A DNA stretch of 40,856 nt from positions 1 to 40,856 of the forward strand of contig NZ_JAOQJU010000032.1 in NCBI RefSeq assembly GCF_025567385.1. Reading direction: 5' to 3'. This document shows, piece after piece, positions 1 to 7,990 of this stretch (the stretch's first letter is position 1; each line of letters begins with the position of its first letter). Both the position numbers and the translations under genes were made by a program. Origin of the DNA: Claveliimonas acetigenes. Its GTDB lineage: Bacteria > Bacillota > Clostridia > Lachnospirales > Lachnospiraceae. The notes under the pieces are model-generated. The model searched no databases. It saw nothing but the letters and a program-made list of their open reading frames with translations, and was not told the DNA's origin.

Positions 1-90
1 ACTGCCAATCACTAACATATCTGCAATTTTCAAGGTTCATCTGAGCCTATTTTTTTAACTCAGTTTTTTCATAGATTACTTGACACTACC
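1..90 (-). mobile_element. End of an insertion sequence (partial)
   Basis: Read on the minus strand, GGTAGTGTCAA begins at position 90, exactly where the arabinofuranosidase reading frame stops matching an SLH repeat. The same 11 bases start at 40765 on the plus strand, so both window edges carry the same terminus pointing outward. The two flanks also share shorter pieces further in (AACCTTGA, and TGCAGAT or its complement). No transposase is inside the window, so the IS family cannot be named. The call is inferred from the shared terminus plus gene truncation. Confidence 0.55.
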
Positions 91-3000
91 GATTTCGTTT
101 CCTACTGCCCATTTCATTGCCTCTTCCGCAAATTCCGTTACCTTTCCGGCATCTGTAAATTTACTGATATCTGCCGGTTCTTTGGATTCATATTTCATGT
201 AGTTCGCGTAACGGTACATCATCGTTACAATCTGCTCCCGGGTAATCGGATCATTCGTCCCAAAGTAACCGGAATCTGTATAACCGGTAACAATCTTTGC
301 CTCGGCCGCCCAGATGACTGCTTCTGAATAGAACTGTCCGGCCGGCACATCCGGGAACTTCGCCTGATATGTCACATCCGGCTTACCGTTCATTCTGTAA
401 AGAATGGTTGCAAACTGCGCACGCGGCAGAACTTCATATGGCGAGAAATGCGTAGGATCTGTACCCGTCATGGTTCCTGCAAAGTAGTTGTAGTACGCTC
501 CATCGTAGAACCAGTCACTTTCTGCCACGTCTACATATGGTAGTTCTTTTTCTTTCAGCGCTTTTACTGCTTTGTCAAGCGCTTCAGCCGCATCATCAAT
601 TTCTTCCTGTGCTGCATCTTCGTCTGCCAATACTTCTTTTGCCTGATTCAACGCTTTTTCGTAAACTGTCCAGCTTTCTTCCGTATACTTAGCTTTCTCT
701 GTATCCGGTACTGCTGCCTTAATCGCTGCTTCCAGTGCTGTCTTATCCGTTTCATCCGGTTTCGCCGCTTCTTTTACAGTTACCTTGAAGGTTGCTGTCT
801 TTCCTTCATACGTTACCGTTACCGTCTGTTCACCGGTCTTAGTCTTGTCATAGCCACTTACTTCGCAGTCTGCTGCCGCAATGTCCTTTGTTGTACCATC
901 ACTATAGTTAGCCGTTACCTTCATTCCTGCAAGGTCAAGCTCTTCTCCGGCTGTATATTCGGTCTTTGCCGGAGCCATAACGGAGATAGACTCCAGAGTT
1001 GTTTCTGCATCTTCTGCCGGTATAACAAGAACCGTAATAGAATTTCTCATAAACGTATAGTTAAAGTCATTACTTACATTGGTTACAGGAATCGTAACAG
1101 GCGCAACATTTGTCGGATTCTCGAAGGAATTCTCATCATATTTGCTCTGGGAAGTCAGAATAGTCGCTTCTCCTTTTGAAGCAGTTGTACCGATACCTTC
1201 AAGCTTAATGTTTGTATTGTAATCGCTGTCTGCGGTATTAACCACCTTCAAAATAACATCCCCCGTTGTATTGTCTCTTTGAGAAACATAATACAATGGG
1301 CAGTCAGAAGAGCCATGATTGGTATAATCAAACAAAACTTCTCCATCAACAGATACTTTCACATTGTTCTTATCCACAACTACCTGAATCTTATAATCAC
1401 GGTTTGCCTCAAAAGCACCCGGAACATATGCAGTAACTGCACTCTTAGAACCTTTGCTTGTTCTCTCAATTGCGCTCTGGGTATTATTCCATCCGCCAAG
1501 ATTAATGTAATAGAAATTATCGGAATCCTTTTCACCTACAATAAGAAGGAAACCTTCATTACCACTGTTCTTTCTTGCCGTTACTTCATAGGTGTAATTT
1601 TTCCAATCTTTTCCGTCGAGCCAGATCCTGCAGTCAGCGGCAATTGCTGTCTGATTGACTGCGCCGTTAGAAACAGACCAGGAACCTGTTCCCTTCGTCC
1701 ATGCACTGTCGTCTGCCTCATTCCCGTCAAACAATACGCTTCCATCTTCATTCGATGTAACCTTAATGTCGCTGTATGTTGCGTTTGTATTCCATGTTCC
1801 AAGGCCAACTCCACCGGAAATATCCGTTGAGAACGCTCCATCACTTGCCGTAAATCCGGTAGGAAGCACCACATCGCCTAAGCGTTCTCCAAACACCAAC
1901 TGTGCATAATAAGACGGAGAACCATAAATTCTAGAACTGTCAAAGAATGCAGCGGTTGCATTCCAGTTCTGATGATTAAGGTTTACAAATAACTCCGAAT
2001 AAGAGGTCATTGTAACGACATCACTGTTACGCTCCATGCCCGTCATAAATGCCGCCTCACCCAGAGCTGCCTCCAGATTCTGAAGTCCATGATAGGCATT
2101 TACTGCATATTCTCCTGCGTAAACCTTGTATCCATCCCGGTCATAACCATCATACTTATAAGCATTATCCATGAAGAATTGCGGTCTGTCGTAGTAATGC
2201 TCATCAACCATATCAATAGTCTTACCTGCAACATCGTAGTCGGCAATAATATTCATATCCGGATATTTTTCTTTAATGGCATCGTAAAAGTCCTGATACC
2301 GAGGTTCGTAAAGAGCCGGCTGATAAAAAGCTTCATTACCAATTTCAACATACTTCATATTAAACGGTTCCGGATGACCCATTTCGGCACGAACCGCTCC
2401 CCATTTTGTTGTGACATCCCCATTTGCAAATTCAATCGCATCCAGAACATCCTGAATCCAATACTGCCAATCCTCACTGTCTCTGTGCGCAATGCCTACG
2501 CCGCACACATACATCGGCTCTATATCCAGATCATCGCAGAGCTCAAGAAATTCATAATATCCCAGGCCGTCGGTTACACGATAGTTCCACAGGCTGGCAT
2601 GTCCGGCTCTGTTTTCCTTACCATAAAGAGTATTTTTCCACCGGAAAGCATCTGCCATCGTATCTCCCTCAACGTAACATCCGCCGGGGAAACGAAGAAA
2701 TGTTGGATTCAATGCTTCAAGGTATTCCACCATATCTTTTCTGAGCCCATGTCCTTTGTATGTATCCTCAGGGAACAAGGATACTACATCAAAATGTACG
2801 GAACCCGTACCGCCTTCACAATAAATCACAAGCTGTCCCTGTGCCGCATATTCATCCGGCGTAAGTGTAAGCGTATACTGTTTCCACTCAGATGTAATGG
2901 AATCTACCTTAACAGCCTCCGATATAGTTTCTCCTGTTACACTGAGGAATTTTGCGGAAATAGAACCGTTAAAATCATCTGTGCGGGCAAAGAAAGTAAG

Positions 3001-4434
3001 CTCATACTCGCTTCCTTCTTCTAATTTCATTCCGTTGTAGCCTTCATTTCGTATCCCAACGTAACCATTATCCGGCAATGTTGTAATATCAAGCTTAAGA
3101 TGCTGGAATTGTACGTCATTTAAATTATTTTCCTTATCAAGACTCATACTGCCTTCTGCGCCATCAGAGGTATAAAGGTTCCAATAAGGAATGGTATTTT
3201 CATCATCATGAAAACAAGTATTTCTAAGAAGCTCCGCATACAGACCGCCGTCGCCTGCCAGACTAAGGTCTTCAAAGAACAGTCCGTACATGGTTGGACT
3301 CATCTCATGAAGGGGATTTTGGGTATCAACGGTCATGGTATACTCTGTATCCGTTTCCTCTTTCGGAAGAATCGTTACCTGATAATCCATACTTTCTGAA
3401 TAGTCTCCATAAGAGAATTTACCGGTCAGCGTAGCTGTCACAGCCTCGTCTCCTGCTTCCGGACGATTGACAACACCGATATTTTCACTCGCCTCAAGAG
3501 CTGCACTATCCGAAGACCATTCAACCTTTACTCTGTCATTCACGGTAGTCGGCAGATAAAGGTTCTCTTTAACGGCCGAAAGTTCACCAAGTGCAACACT
3601 TTCCATTGCATAATGAACCTGAATCTCATCCGCCCATTCGCCTTCAGCCATGACATTGTTGATTTCATTTATGGAAAGGGAACGGTTATAAACCCGGAAA
3701 TCCCGGATAGCCATACTTGCGTAAGGATCGGCTGCCCAATTGGATTTTCCTATATAAAACTTATAGTCCTCTCCTGTCCGCGGATTTACCGTTTCATAAT
3801 CATTTGTATCCCATCTGATGCCGTTTATCCAAAGGGTTGAGGTATTACCTTCCCGGGTAATGGTAACATGCTGCCATCTCGGAGTACTATAACTTTCCGG
3901 CCAGAGGAAGCTCAATGGACAGCCTTGCCTGAATTGAGGAAGCGTTCCGTTTCTCGGCGGCTCCAGTGACTTGTTGTCATCATTATCCATTTTAAAATAA
4001 TAGCTGTTAGCCGTCCAGAGCATAACATTGGATGCAGATGTTCCATAATCCAGAATCCTGCCCCATGTGGGACAATCTTCTACCTTAATCCATGTGCTGA
4101 TTGTGAAATCCCCCGTAACATTCTCCATTACAGAAACCGGAATATCCACATACTTTCCATTCGTTTTCGTGTTATCAAGTTCCAGTGCGACGCCTTCTTT
4201 ATCAGCAGTTGTTATCCATTCTCCACCGCCCATGACATTCGCATCGCGATTGTTCCCGGAAGAATCTTTTGCAACAGTACCACTTGTTTCATCAAACTTG
4301 TACCATACCTGAAGACCTTCCATGGCATCGCTTTCGTCAGCCTGCACTATGATACTGCTCATCATGGAACAAATCATAGATATGGCAAGAAACAAAGATA
4401 TTATTTTCTTTTTTCCTGTTTTTACTGACATCAT
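76..4434 (-). CDS. Cell-wall-anchored multidomain GH51 alpha-L-arabinofuranosidase, C-terminus truncated
   Basis: Secreted enzyme of 1452 residues predicted to release L-arabinofuranose from arabinan or arabinoxylan side chains. Order seen: signal peptide (about 1-32), LamG/concanavalin-like domain (about 40-260), degenerate Ig-like domain (270-357), GH51 arabinofuranosidase (about 365-860) with GNE at 699-701 (acid/base Glu701) and AGE at 773-775 (nucleophile Glu775). Then come a second jelly-roll domain (about 890-1040), the remaining C-terminal beta-sandwich (to about 1140), a bacterial Ig-like domain (1147-1220), a FIVAR helical domain (1228-1296) and SLH repeats (1300-1450) that would bind the wall. 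The third SLH repeat ends abruptly at AVGNEI, followed by GSVK encoded by IS sequence, so roughly the last 40 residues are lost. Two adjacent ATGs sit behind an AAAGGAG ribosome site. Family and catalytic residues are confident; exact substrate is inference. Confidence 0.9.
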   Translation of the reverse strand: MMSVKTGKKKIISLFLAISMICSMMSSIIVQADESDAMEGLQVWYKFDETSGTVAKDSSGNNRDANVMGGGEWITTADKEGVALELDNTKTNGKYVDIPVSVMENVTGDFTISTWIKVEDCPTWGRILDYGTSASNVMLWTANSYYFKMDNDDNKSLEPPRNGTLPQFRQGCPLSFLWPESYSTPRWQHVTITREGNTSTLWINGIRWDTNDYETVNPRTGEDYKFYIGKSNWAADPYASMAIRDFRVYNRSLSINEINNVMAEGEWADEIQVHYAMESVALGELSAVKENLYLPTTVNDRVKVEWSSDSAALEASENIGVVNRPEAGDEAVTATLTGKFSYGDYSESMDYQVTILPKEETDTEYTMTVDTQNPLHEMSPTMYGLFFEDLSLAGDGGLYAELLRNTCFHDDENTIPYWNLYTSDGAEGSMSLDKENNLNDVQFQHLKLDITTLPDNGYVGIRNEGYNGMKLEEGSEYELTFFARTDDFNGSISAKFLSVTGETISEAVKVDSITSEWKQYTLTLTPDEYAAQGQLVIYCEGGTGSVHFDVVSLFPEDTYKGHGLRKDMVEYLEALNPTFLRFPGGCYVEGDTMADAFRWKNTLYGKENRAGHASLWNYRVTDGLGYYEFLELCDDLDIEPMYVCGVGIAHRDSEDWQYWIQDVLDAIEFANGDVTTKWGAVRAEMGHPEPFNMKYVEIGNEAFYQPALYEPRYQDFYDAIKEKYPDMNIIADYDVAGKTIDMVDEHYYDRPQFFMDNAYKYDGYDRDGYKVYAGEYAVNAYHGLQNLEAALGEAAFMTGMERNSDVVTMTSYSELFVNLNHQNWNATAAFFDSSRIYGSPSYYAQLVFGERLGDVVLPTGFTASDGAFSTDISGGVGLGTWNTNATYSDIKVTSNEDGSVLFDGNEADDSAWTKGTGSWSVSNGAVNQTAIAADCRIWLDGKDWKNYTYEVTARKNSGNEGFLLIVGEKDSDNFYYINLGGWNNTQSAIERTSKGSKSAVTAYVPGAFEANRDYKIQVVVDKNNVKVSVDGEVLFDYTNHGSSDCPLYYVSQRDNTTGDVILKVVNTADSDYNTNIKLEGIGTTASKGEATILTSQSKYDENSFENPTNVAPVTIPVTNVSNDFNYTFMRNSITVLVIPAEDAETTLESISVMAPAKTEYTAGEELDLAGMKVTANYSDGTTKDIAAADCEVSGYDKTKTGEQTVTVTYEGKTATFKVTVKEAAKPDETDKTALEAAIKAAVPDTEKAKYTEESWTVYEKALNQAKEVLADEDAAQEEIDDAAEALDKAVKALKEKELPYVDVAESDWFYDGAYYNYFAGTMTGTDPTHFSPYEVLPRAQFATILYRMNGKPDVTYQAKFPDVPAGQFYSEAVIWAAEAKIVTGYTDSGYFGTNDPITREQIVTMMYRYANYMKYESKEPADISKFTDAGKVTEFAEEAMKWAVGNEIGSVK

Positions 4435-4540
4435 AAATCTCCTTTCTTTTCATCATTTTTTATTCTTTTTTCTTCCTTTTATGCATTATTTTACTATAAG
4501 ATTTTGGCAAATATCCAATGCTTTTATTACATGCCTGGAA

Positions 4541-4555
4541 ATGCAAAAATTGCAT
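4541..4555. promoter_or_regulatory. Short palindrome upstream of the arabinofuranosidase (possible operator)
   Basis: ATGCAA, three A, TTGCAT form a perfect 15-base palindrome about 107 bases before the start of the GH51 gene and just past the lysR terminator. Position and symmetry suit a repressor or activator site. I do not recognise it as a known AraR or CcpA site, so the role is a guess. Confidence 0.3.
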
Positions 4556-4573
4556 CTTTTTTATAATTTCTAC

Positions 4574-4607
4574 AAAAAAACCGGCTCTGGGTTTTCCAGA
4601 ACCGGTT
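4574..4607 (-). terminator. Rho-independent terminator of the lysR end of the operon
   Basis: A 12-base stem (AACCGGCTCTGG with CCAGAACCGGTT, one mismatch) encloses a five-base loop. On the minus strand it is followed by a run of seven T. It lies just after the lysR stop and closes the long minus-strand operon. Confidence 0.85.
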
Positions 4608-4616
4608 CATCTTTTC

Positions 4617-5474
4617 TTATTCTCTGCATTGTTTAATAAATTGAGCCGTCAGCCGTAGATAATTCTGTTCTTTTTTCCATATAAGAACAGTACCGTTCGT
4701 CACCGGAGGGGAAAGCGGTATGAAACGCATACCTTCAACAGATATATCAAAATCATAACATATCGCCGTCCCAAGACCTTCTTTCACCATGGGTACCGCA
4801 TTAAGAAATGTATTTCCCAATGCGGCCACTTCCATACTCTGTGCGTATTCACCAAACCAACTTTCTAATTCGCTTTTCATTCCCATCCGCACCGGAAGAA
4901 GTAATGGTTCTCCAATCAAATCTCTTGGATGGATAACCTCCTTTTTTGCCAAAGAAGAGTCGTTTCTTGTAAAGATGCCCCACCGGTCTTCTCCCGGAAC
5001 CCGCAAATATTCATAATTTCCCATTTCTGCAGGTTCTTTCACTAAACCAAAATGTAATGTACCTTTTTCCAATTTATCTTTGACATCATCTGCAGTTGCA
5101 GTGTAAATTCTAAATGTAACATTTGGATATCTTTTTTGGTATTCTTTCATCTGTCTTGACAGGAAAAGCATGGATCTTGTTTCCGCACAGCCAATAGCAA
5201 TTTCTCCTGATAGTGTTCCCTTTTCCCCAAACATTTCCTGCATATCTTTACAAAGCGCTACGATCTTCTTTGCATGGCTTTCCAATAGCTTCCCTTCCTC
5301 CGTAAGGACAATACCACGTCCAGACCTGTCAAACAATTTGACTCCCAGCTCTTCTTCCAGACTAATTAATCGTCTGGATAAAGCCGACTGTGTTATATGT
5401 AGAATATTAGCTGCTTTGGTAATATTTTTCTCTCTTGCCAGTGTCAGAAACTCCACCAAAATCCTGATTTCCAA
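4617..5474 (-). CDS. LysR-family transcriptional regulator
   Basis: DNA-binding regulator of 285 residues. The first 60 residues hold the typical winged helix-turn-helix (NITKAANILHITQSALSRRL), followed by the LysR effector-binding fold (about 90-285). The start is a TTG with GGAGGA seven bases upstream; no ATG is available near it. It follows the cysteine-synthase-like gene by 25 bases on the same strand and is the last gene of the run. It may therefore control sulfur or cysteine metabolism, as other LysR proteins (CysL, CysB types) do, but the target and effector cannot be read from sequence. Confidence 0.9.
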   Translation of the reverse strand: MEIRILVEFLTLAREKNITKAANILHITQSALSRRLISLEEELGVKLFDRSGRGIVLTEEGKLLESHAKKIVALCKDMQEMFGEKGTLSGEIAIGCAETRSMLFLSRQMKEYQKRYPNVTFRIYTATADDVKDKLEKGTLHFGLVKEPAEMGNYEYLRVPGEDRWGIFTRNDSSLAKKEVIHPRDLIGEPLLLPVRMGMKSELESWFGEYAQSMEVAALGNTFLNAVPMVKEGLGTAICYDFDISVEGMRFIPLSPPVTNGTVLIWKKEQNYLRLTAQFIKQCRE

Positions 5475-5499
5475 TATGCTCTCCTCCGTATTCTCTCAT

Positions 5500-6426
5500 C
5501 TATTCAAACAATGGCGTAGAAAAATATCTCTCTGCAGTGTCAGGAAGAAGTGTTACGACCGTTTTCCCCTTTCCAAGTTTCTTCGCCAGCCTCAACGCAG
5601 CGGCAACATTCGTGCCGCTGGAAATACCGCACATCAGCCCTTCTTTCCTGGTAAGATCCTTGGCCGTCTGTAATGCTTCTTCATCTGTAATAATTACAAT
5701 ATCCTCATAAATATTCTGATTTAGCACTTTAGGTATAATTCCATCCCCAATCCCCATCTGGATATGGGTACCTACCGCTCCTCCGGCAAGAACCGCTGCA
5801 TTTTCAGGCTCAACTGCCCAAATTGTAATGTCCGGATTCGCTGCCTTTAAAGCTTCTCCGATGCCCGTTATTGTACCACCTGTGCCGATACCGGAGCAGA
5901 ACCCATGTATCGGTCCCGCCACCTGCTCTAAAATCTCGATTCCGGTCTGCTGACGGTGTATCATCGGGTTTGCTTCATTTTCAAACTGCTGCGGTACAAA
6001 TACCTTGGGATTCTCTGCAGCCATACGATTCGCAAGCTCCACGCATTCATCAATACAATCGCCTATATTTCCTGCATCATGAATCAGGATAACCCTGGCT
6101 CCGTAATGTTCAACAAGAAGCCTTCTCTCCATACTTACAGAATCCGGCATAATAATCACCGTCTCATACCCTTTCACTGCTCCGACCAGTGCAAGCCCGA
6201 TTCCCTGATTCCCGCTGGTTGGTTCTACAATGACAGAATCTGAATGAAGGATCCCCTTTTCTTCTGCTTTGCAAATCATATTGTAAGCCGTGCGGGTCTT
6301 AATGGATCCACCCACATTTACTCCTTCAAATTTTACAAGGATATCTGCCGAATCTTCCCCGACCATCCGATTCAAGCGTATCATAGGTGTATTTCCGATT
6401 GCTTCTAACACATTATTATATATCAT
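5500..6426 (-). CDS. Cysteine synthase-like PLP enzyme (beta-substituting fold-type II)
   Basis: Fold-type II PLP enzyme of 308 residues, normal length for CysK/CysM. The PLP lysine is Lys43 in GGSIKTR, the substrate loop is TSGNQG at 70-75, the phosphate-binding glycine loop is GTGGT at 181-185, and GISSGTN lies at 267-273. The expected reaction is O-acetylserine plus sulfide to cysteine. Two usually conserved positions differ: the loop around the lysine reads SIKTR where SVKDR is standard, and the substrate loop reads TSGNQG where TSGNTG is standard. A different nucleophile or acceptor is therefore possible. It sits between xylB and lysR in the same operon direction. The family call is sure; the cysK name is only probable. 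Confidence 0.85.
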   Translation of the reverse strand: MIYNNVLEAIGNTPMIRLNRMVGEDSADILVKFEGVNVGGSIKTRTAYNMICKAEEKGILHSDSVIVEPTSGNQGIGLALVGAVKGYETVIIMPDSVSMERRLLVEHYGARVILIHDAGNIGDCIDECVELANRMAAENPKVFVPQQFENEANPMIHRQQTGIEILEQVAGPIHGFCSGIGTGGTITGIGEALKAANPDITIWAVEPENAAVLAGGAVGTHIQMGIGDGIIPKVLNQNIYEDIVIITDEEALQTAKDLTRKEGLMCGISSGTNVAAALRLAKKLGKGKTVVTLLPDTAERYFSTPLFE

Positions 6427-6466
6427 AACTTTCTTTTCCTTCTTTTTATCATGACCTGTTTTTGCT

Positions 6467-7930
6467 CTATCCTTGATACAGGTCTTTTACTGTCGGATAG
6501 ATTCTCTTGAATTTCTGGTATCTTTCTTCATATTTTGCCACCAGTCCCGGTTCCGGCTCCACCGTATCAATCACTTTAACAATCTTAGCCGCAGCCGTCT
6601 CCACATCCGGATACTCTCCGCAGCCCACCGCCGCCAGCATAGCGCCGCCAAGCGCCGGTCCTTCCTCACTCTCGATTACATCTACTTTCAAATTCATAAT
6701 ATTTGCAACCATTTTTTTCCACAGAGGACTTTTCGCACCGCCGCCGCAGATTCTTGTACGTTCAATGTTAATACCAAGTCCTCTTGCAACCTCCAGGGAA
6801 TCCCGCAAACCAAATGTAACGCCTTCCAACACCGCCTGCGTCATATCCGCTCTGGTAGTATCCATCGACATTCCCATAAACATTGCTCTTACCTTCGGAT
6901 CATTATGCGGAGAGCGCTCTCCCATCAGATACGGGAGATAAAATACGTTATTCTCCCCAAGTTTTGTAATGCCTGCCTGTTCCGCAGCAAAATCCTTTGT
7001 CTTTAAGATTTCTTCGTTCCACCATTTATTGCAGGACGCCGCGCTTAACATGCATCCCATCAGATGATAATTACCATCTGCATGAGCAAAAGAGTGAAGC
7101 GCGTTATTTTCATCTACGCCAAAATCTTTACTGGAAATAAAAATGGTTCCCGATGTTCCCAAAGATATGTTGCACATTCCATCACCTACCGTACCGGTTC
7201 CCACAGCCGCTGCAGCATTATCTCCTGCCCCTGCAATAATTTTCACCGTTGCAGGCAATCCCAGTTCTTTTGCTATATCTTCTTTCAGCGTTCCTACCAC
7301 TTCGTAGCTCTCATAAAGCTTCGGAAGCATATCCTCTGTAATACCACAGATATCCAGCATCTCTTTAGACCAGCATCGATTCTTCACATCCATCAGAAGC
7401 ATACCCGATGCATCAGATACATCTGTGCAAAAAGACCCGGAAAGCCTGTATGCCAAATAGTCCTTCGGCAGCATAATCTTTACAATTTTAGCAAAGTTCT
7501 CAGGTTCATTTTTCTTCATCCATAAAATCTTCGGCGCCGTAAACCCGGCAAATGCAATATTAGCAGTATATTCAGACAACTTTTCTTTGCCGATTACCTG
7601 ATTCAGATAATCCGTCTCTTCCCCGGTTCTTCCGTCATTCCATAGAATTGCCGGACGAATCACACGATCTGCGCCGTCAAGAACTACCAGGCCATGCATT
7701 TGCCCGCCAAAACTAATGCCTGCCACCTGTGATTTATCACATCCGGCAGTCAGCTCTTGGATTCCCTCCACAGACTGCGTAAACCAATCCTCCGGTTTCT
7801 GCTCAGACCAGCCCGGATGTGGAAAAAACAGCGGATATTCTCTGGACACGATCTTTTTGATATCACCGGTCTCATCCATCAAAAGCAATTTTACTGCCGA
7901 TGTGCCTAAATCTACTCCTATATATAACAT
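6467..7930 (-). CDS. xylB: Xylulokinase-type FGGY carbohydrate kinase
   Basis: FGGY-family kinase of 487 residues that phosphorylates a ketopentose (D-xylulose in characterised XylB) with ATP. Visible are the N-terminal nucleotide-fold start (IGVDLGTSAVK), the MHG motif at 78-80 and WNDGRT at 97-102, typical of xylulokinases, the GAGDNAAAA catalytic-aspartate segment, and the C-terminal CGGGAKS motif. The ATG has a GGAGGGAAG site just upstream. It follows the sugar isomerase by 60 bases containing a hairpin, so the two probably serve one sugar pathway feeding the pentose phosphate route. The actual sugar is not certain because the isomerase is not a typical XylA. Confidence 0.88.
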   Translation of the reverse strand: MLYIGVDLGTSAVKLLLMDETGDIKKIVSREYPLFFPHPGWSEQKPEDWFTQSVEGIQELTAGCDKSQVAGISFGGQMHGLVVLDGADRVIRPAILWNDGRTGEETDYLNQVIGKEKLSEYTANIAFAGFTAPKILWMKKNEPENFAKIVKIMLPKDYLAYRLSGSFCTDVSDASGMLLMDVKNRCWSKEMLDICGITEDMLPKLYESYEVVGTLKEDIAKELGLPATVKIIAGAGDNAAAAVGTGTVGDGMCNISLGTSGTIFISSKDFGVDENNALHSFAHADGNYHLMGCMLSAASCNKWWNEEILKTKDFAAEQAGITKLGENNVFYLPYLMGERSPHNDPKVRAMFMGMSMDTTRADMTQAVLEGVTFGLRDSLEVARGLGINIERTRICGGGAKSPLWKKMVANIMNLKVDVIESEEGPALGGAMLAAVGCGEYPDVETAAAKIVKVIDTVEPEPGLVAKYEERYQKFKRIYPTVKDLYQG

Positions 7931-7949
7931 ATCTTCCCTCCTAAAAACA

Positions 7950-7975
7950 GGGGACGCTATTCGCGTCCCCCTTTT
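7950..7975 (-). terminator. Hairpin between the sugar isomerase and kinase genes
   Basis: GGGGACGC and GCGTCCCC form a perfect eight-base stem around a five-base loop, with a T-rich tract on either side. It can act as a partial terminator or mRNA processing/stability element, giving more isomerase than kinase transcript. Confidence 0.6.
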
Positions 7976-7990
7976 TCTTTCTTCGCTAAA

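Noticed and set aside
2089..3024. 311-codon plus-strand frame
   Set aside because: Lies wholly opposite the GH51 catalytic domain; its peptide is Ile/Cys-rich and resembles no family, so it is an antisense shadow.
6453..6484. GACCTG/CAGGTC hairpin between cysK-like gene and xylB
   Set aside because: The loop is long, there is no T-run after it and it overlaps the xylB stop, so I do not call a terminator.
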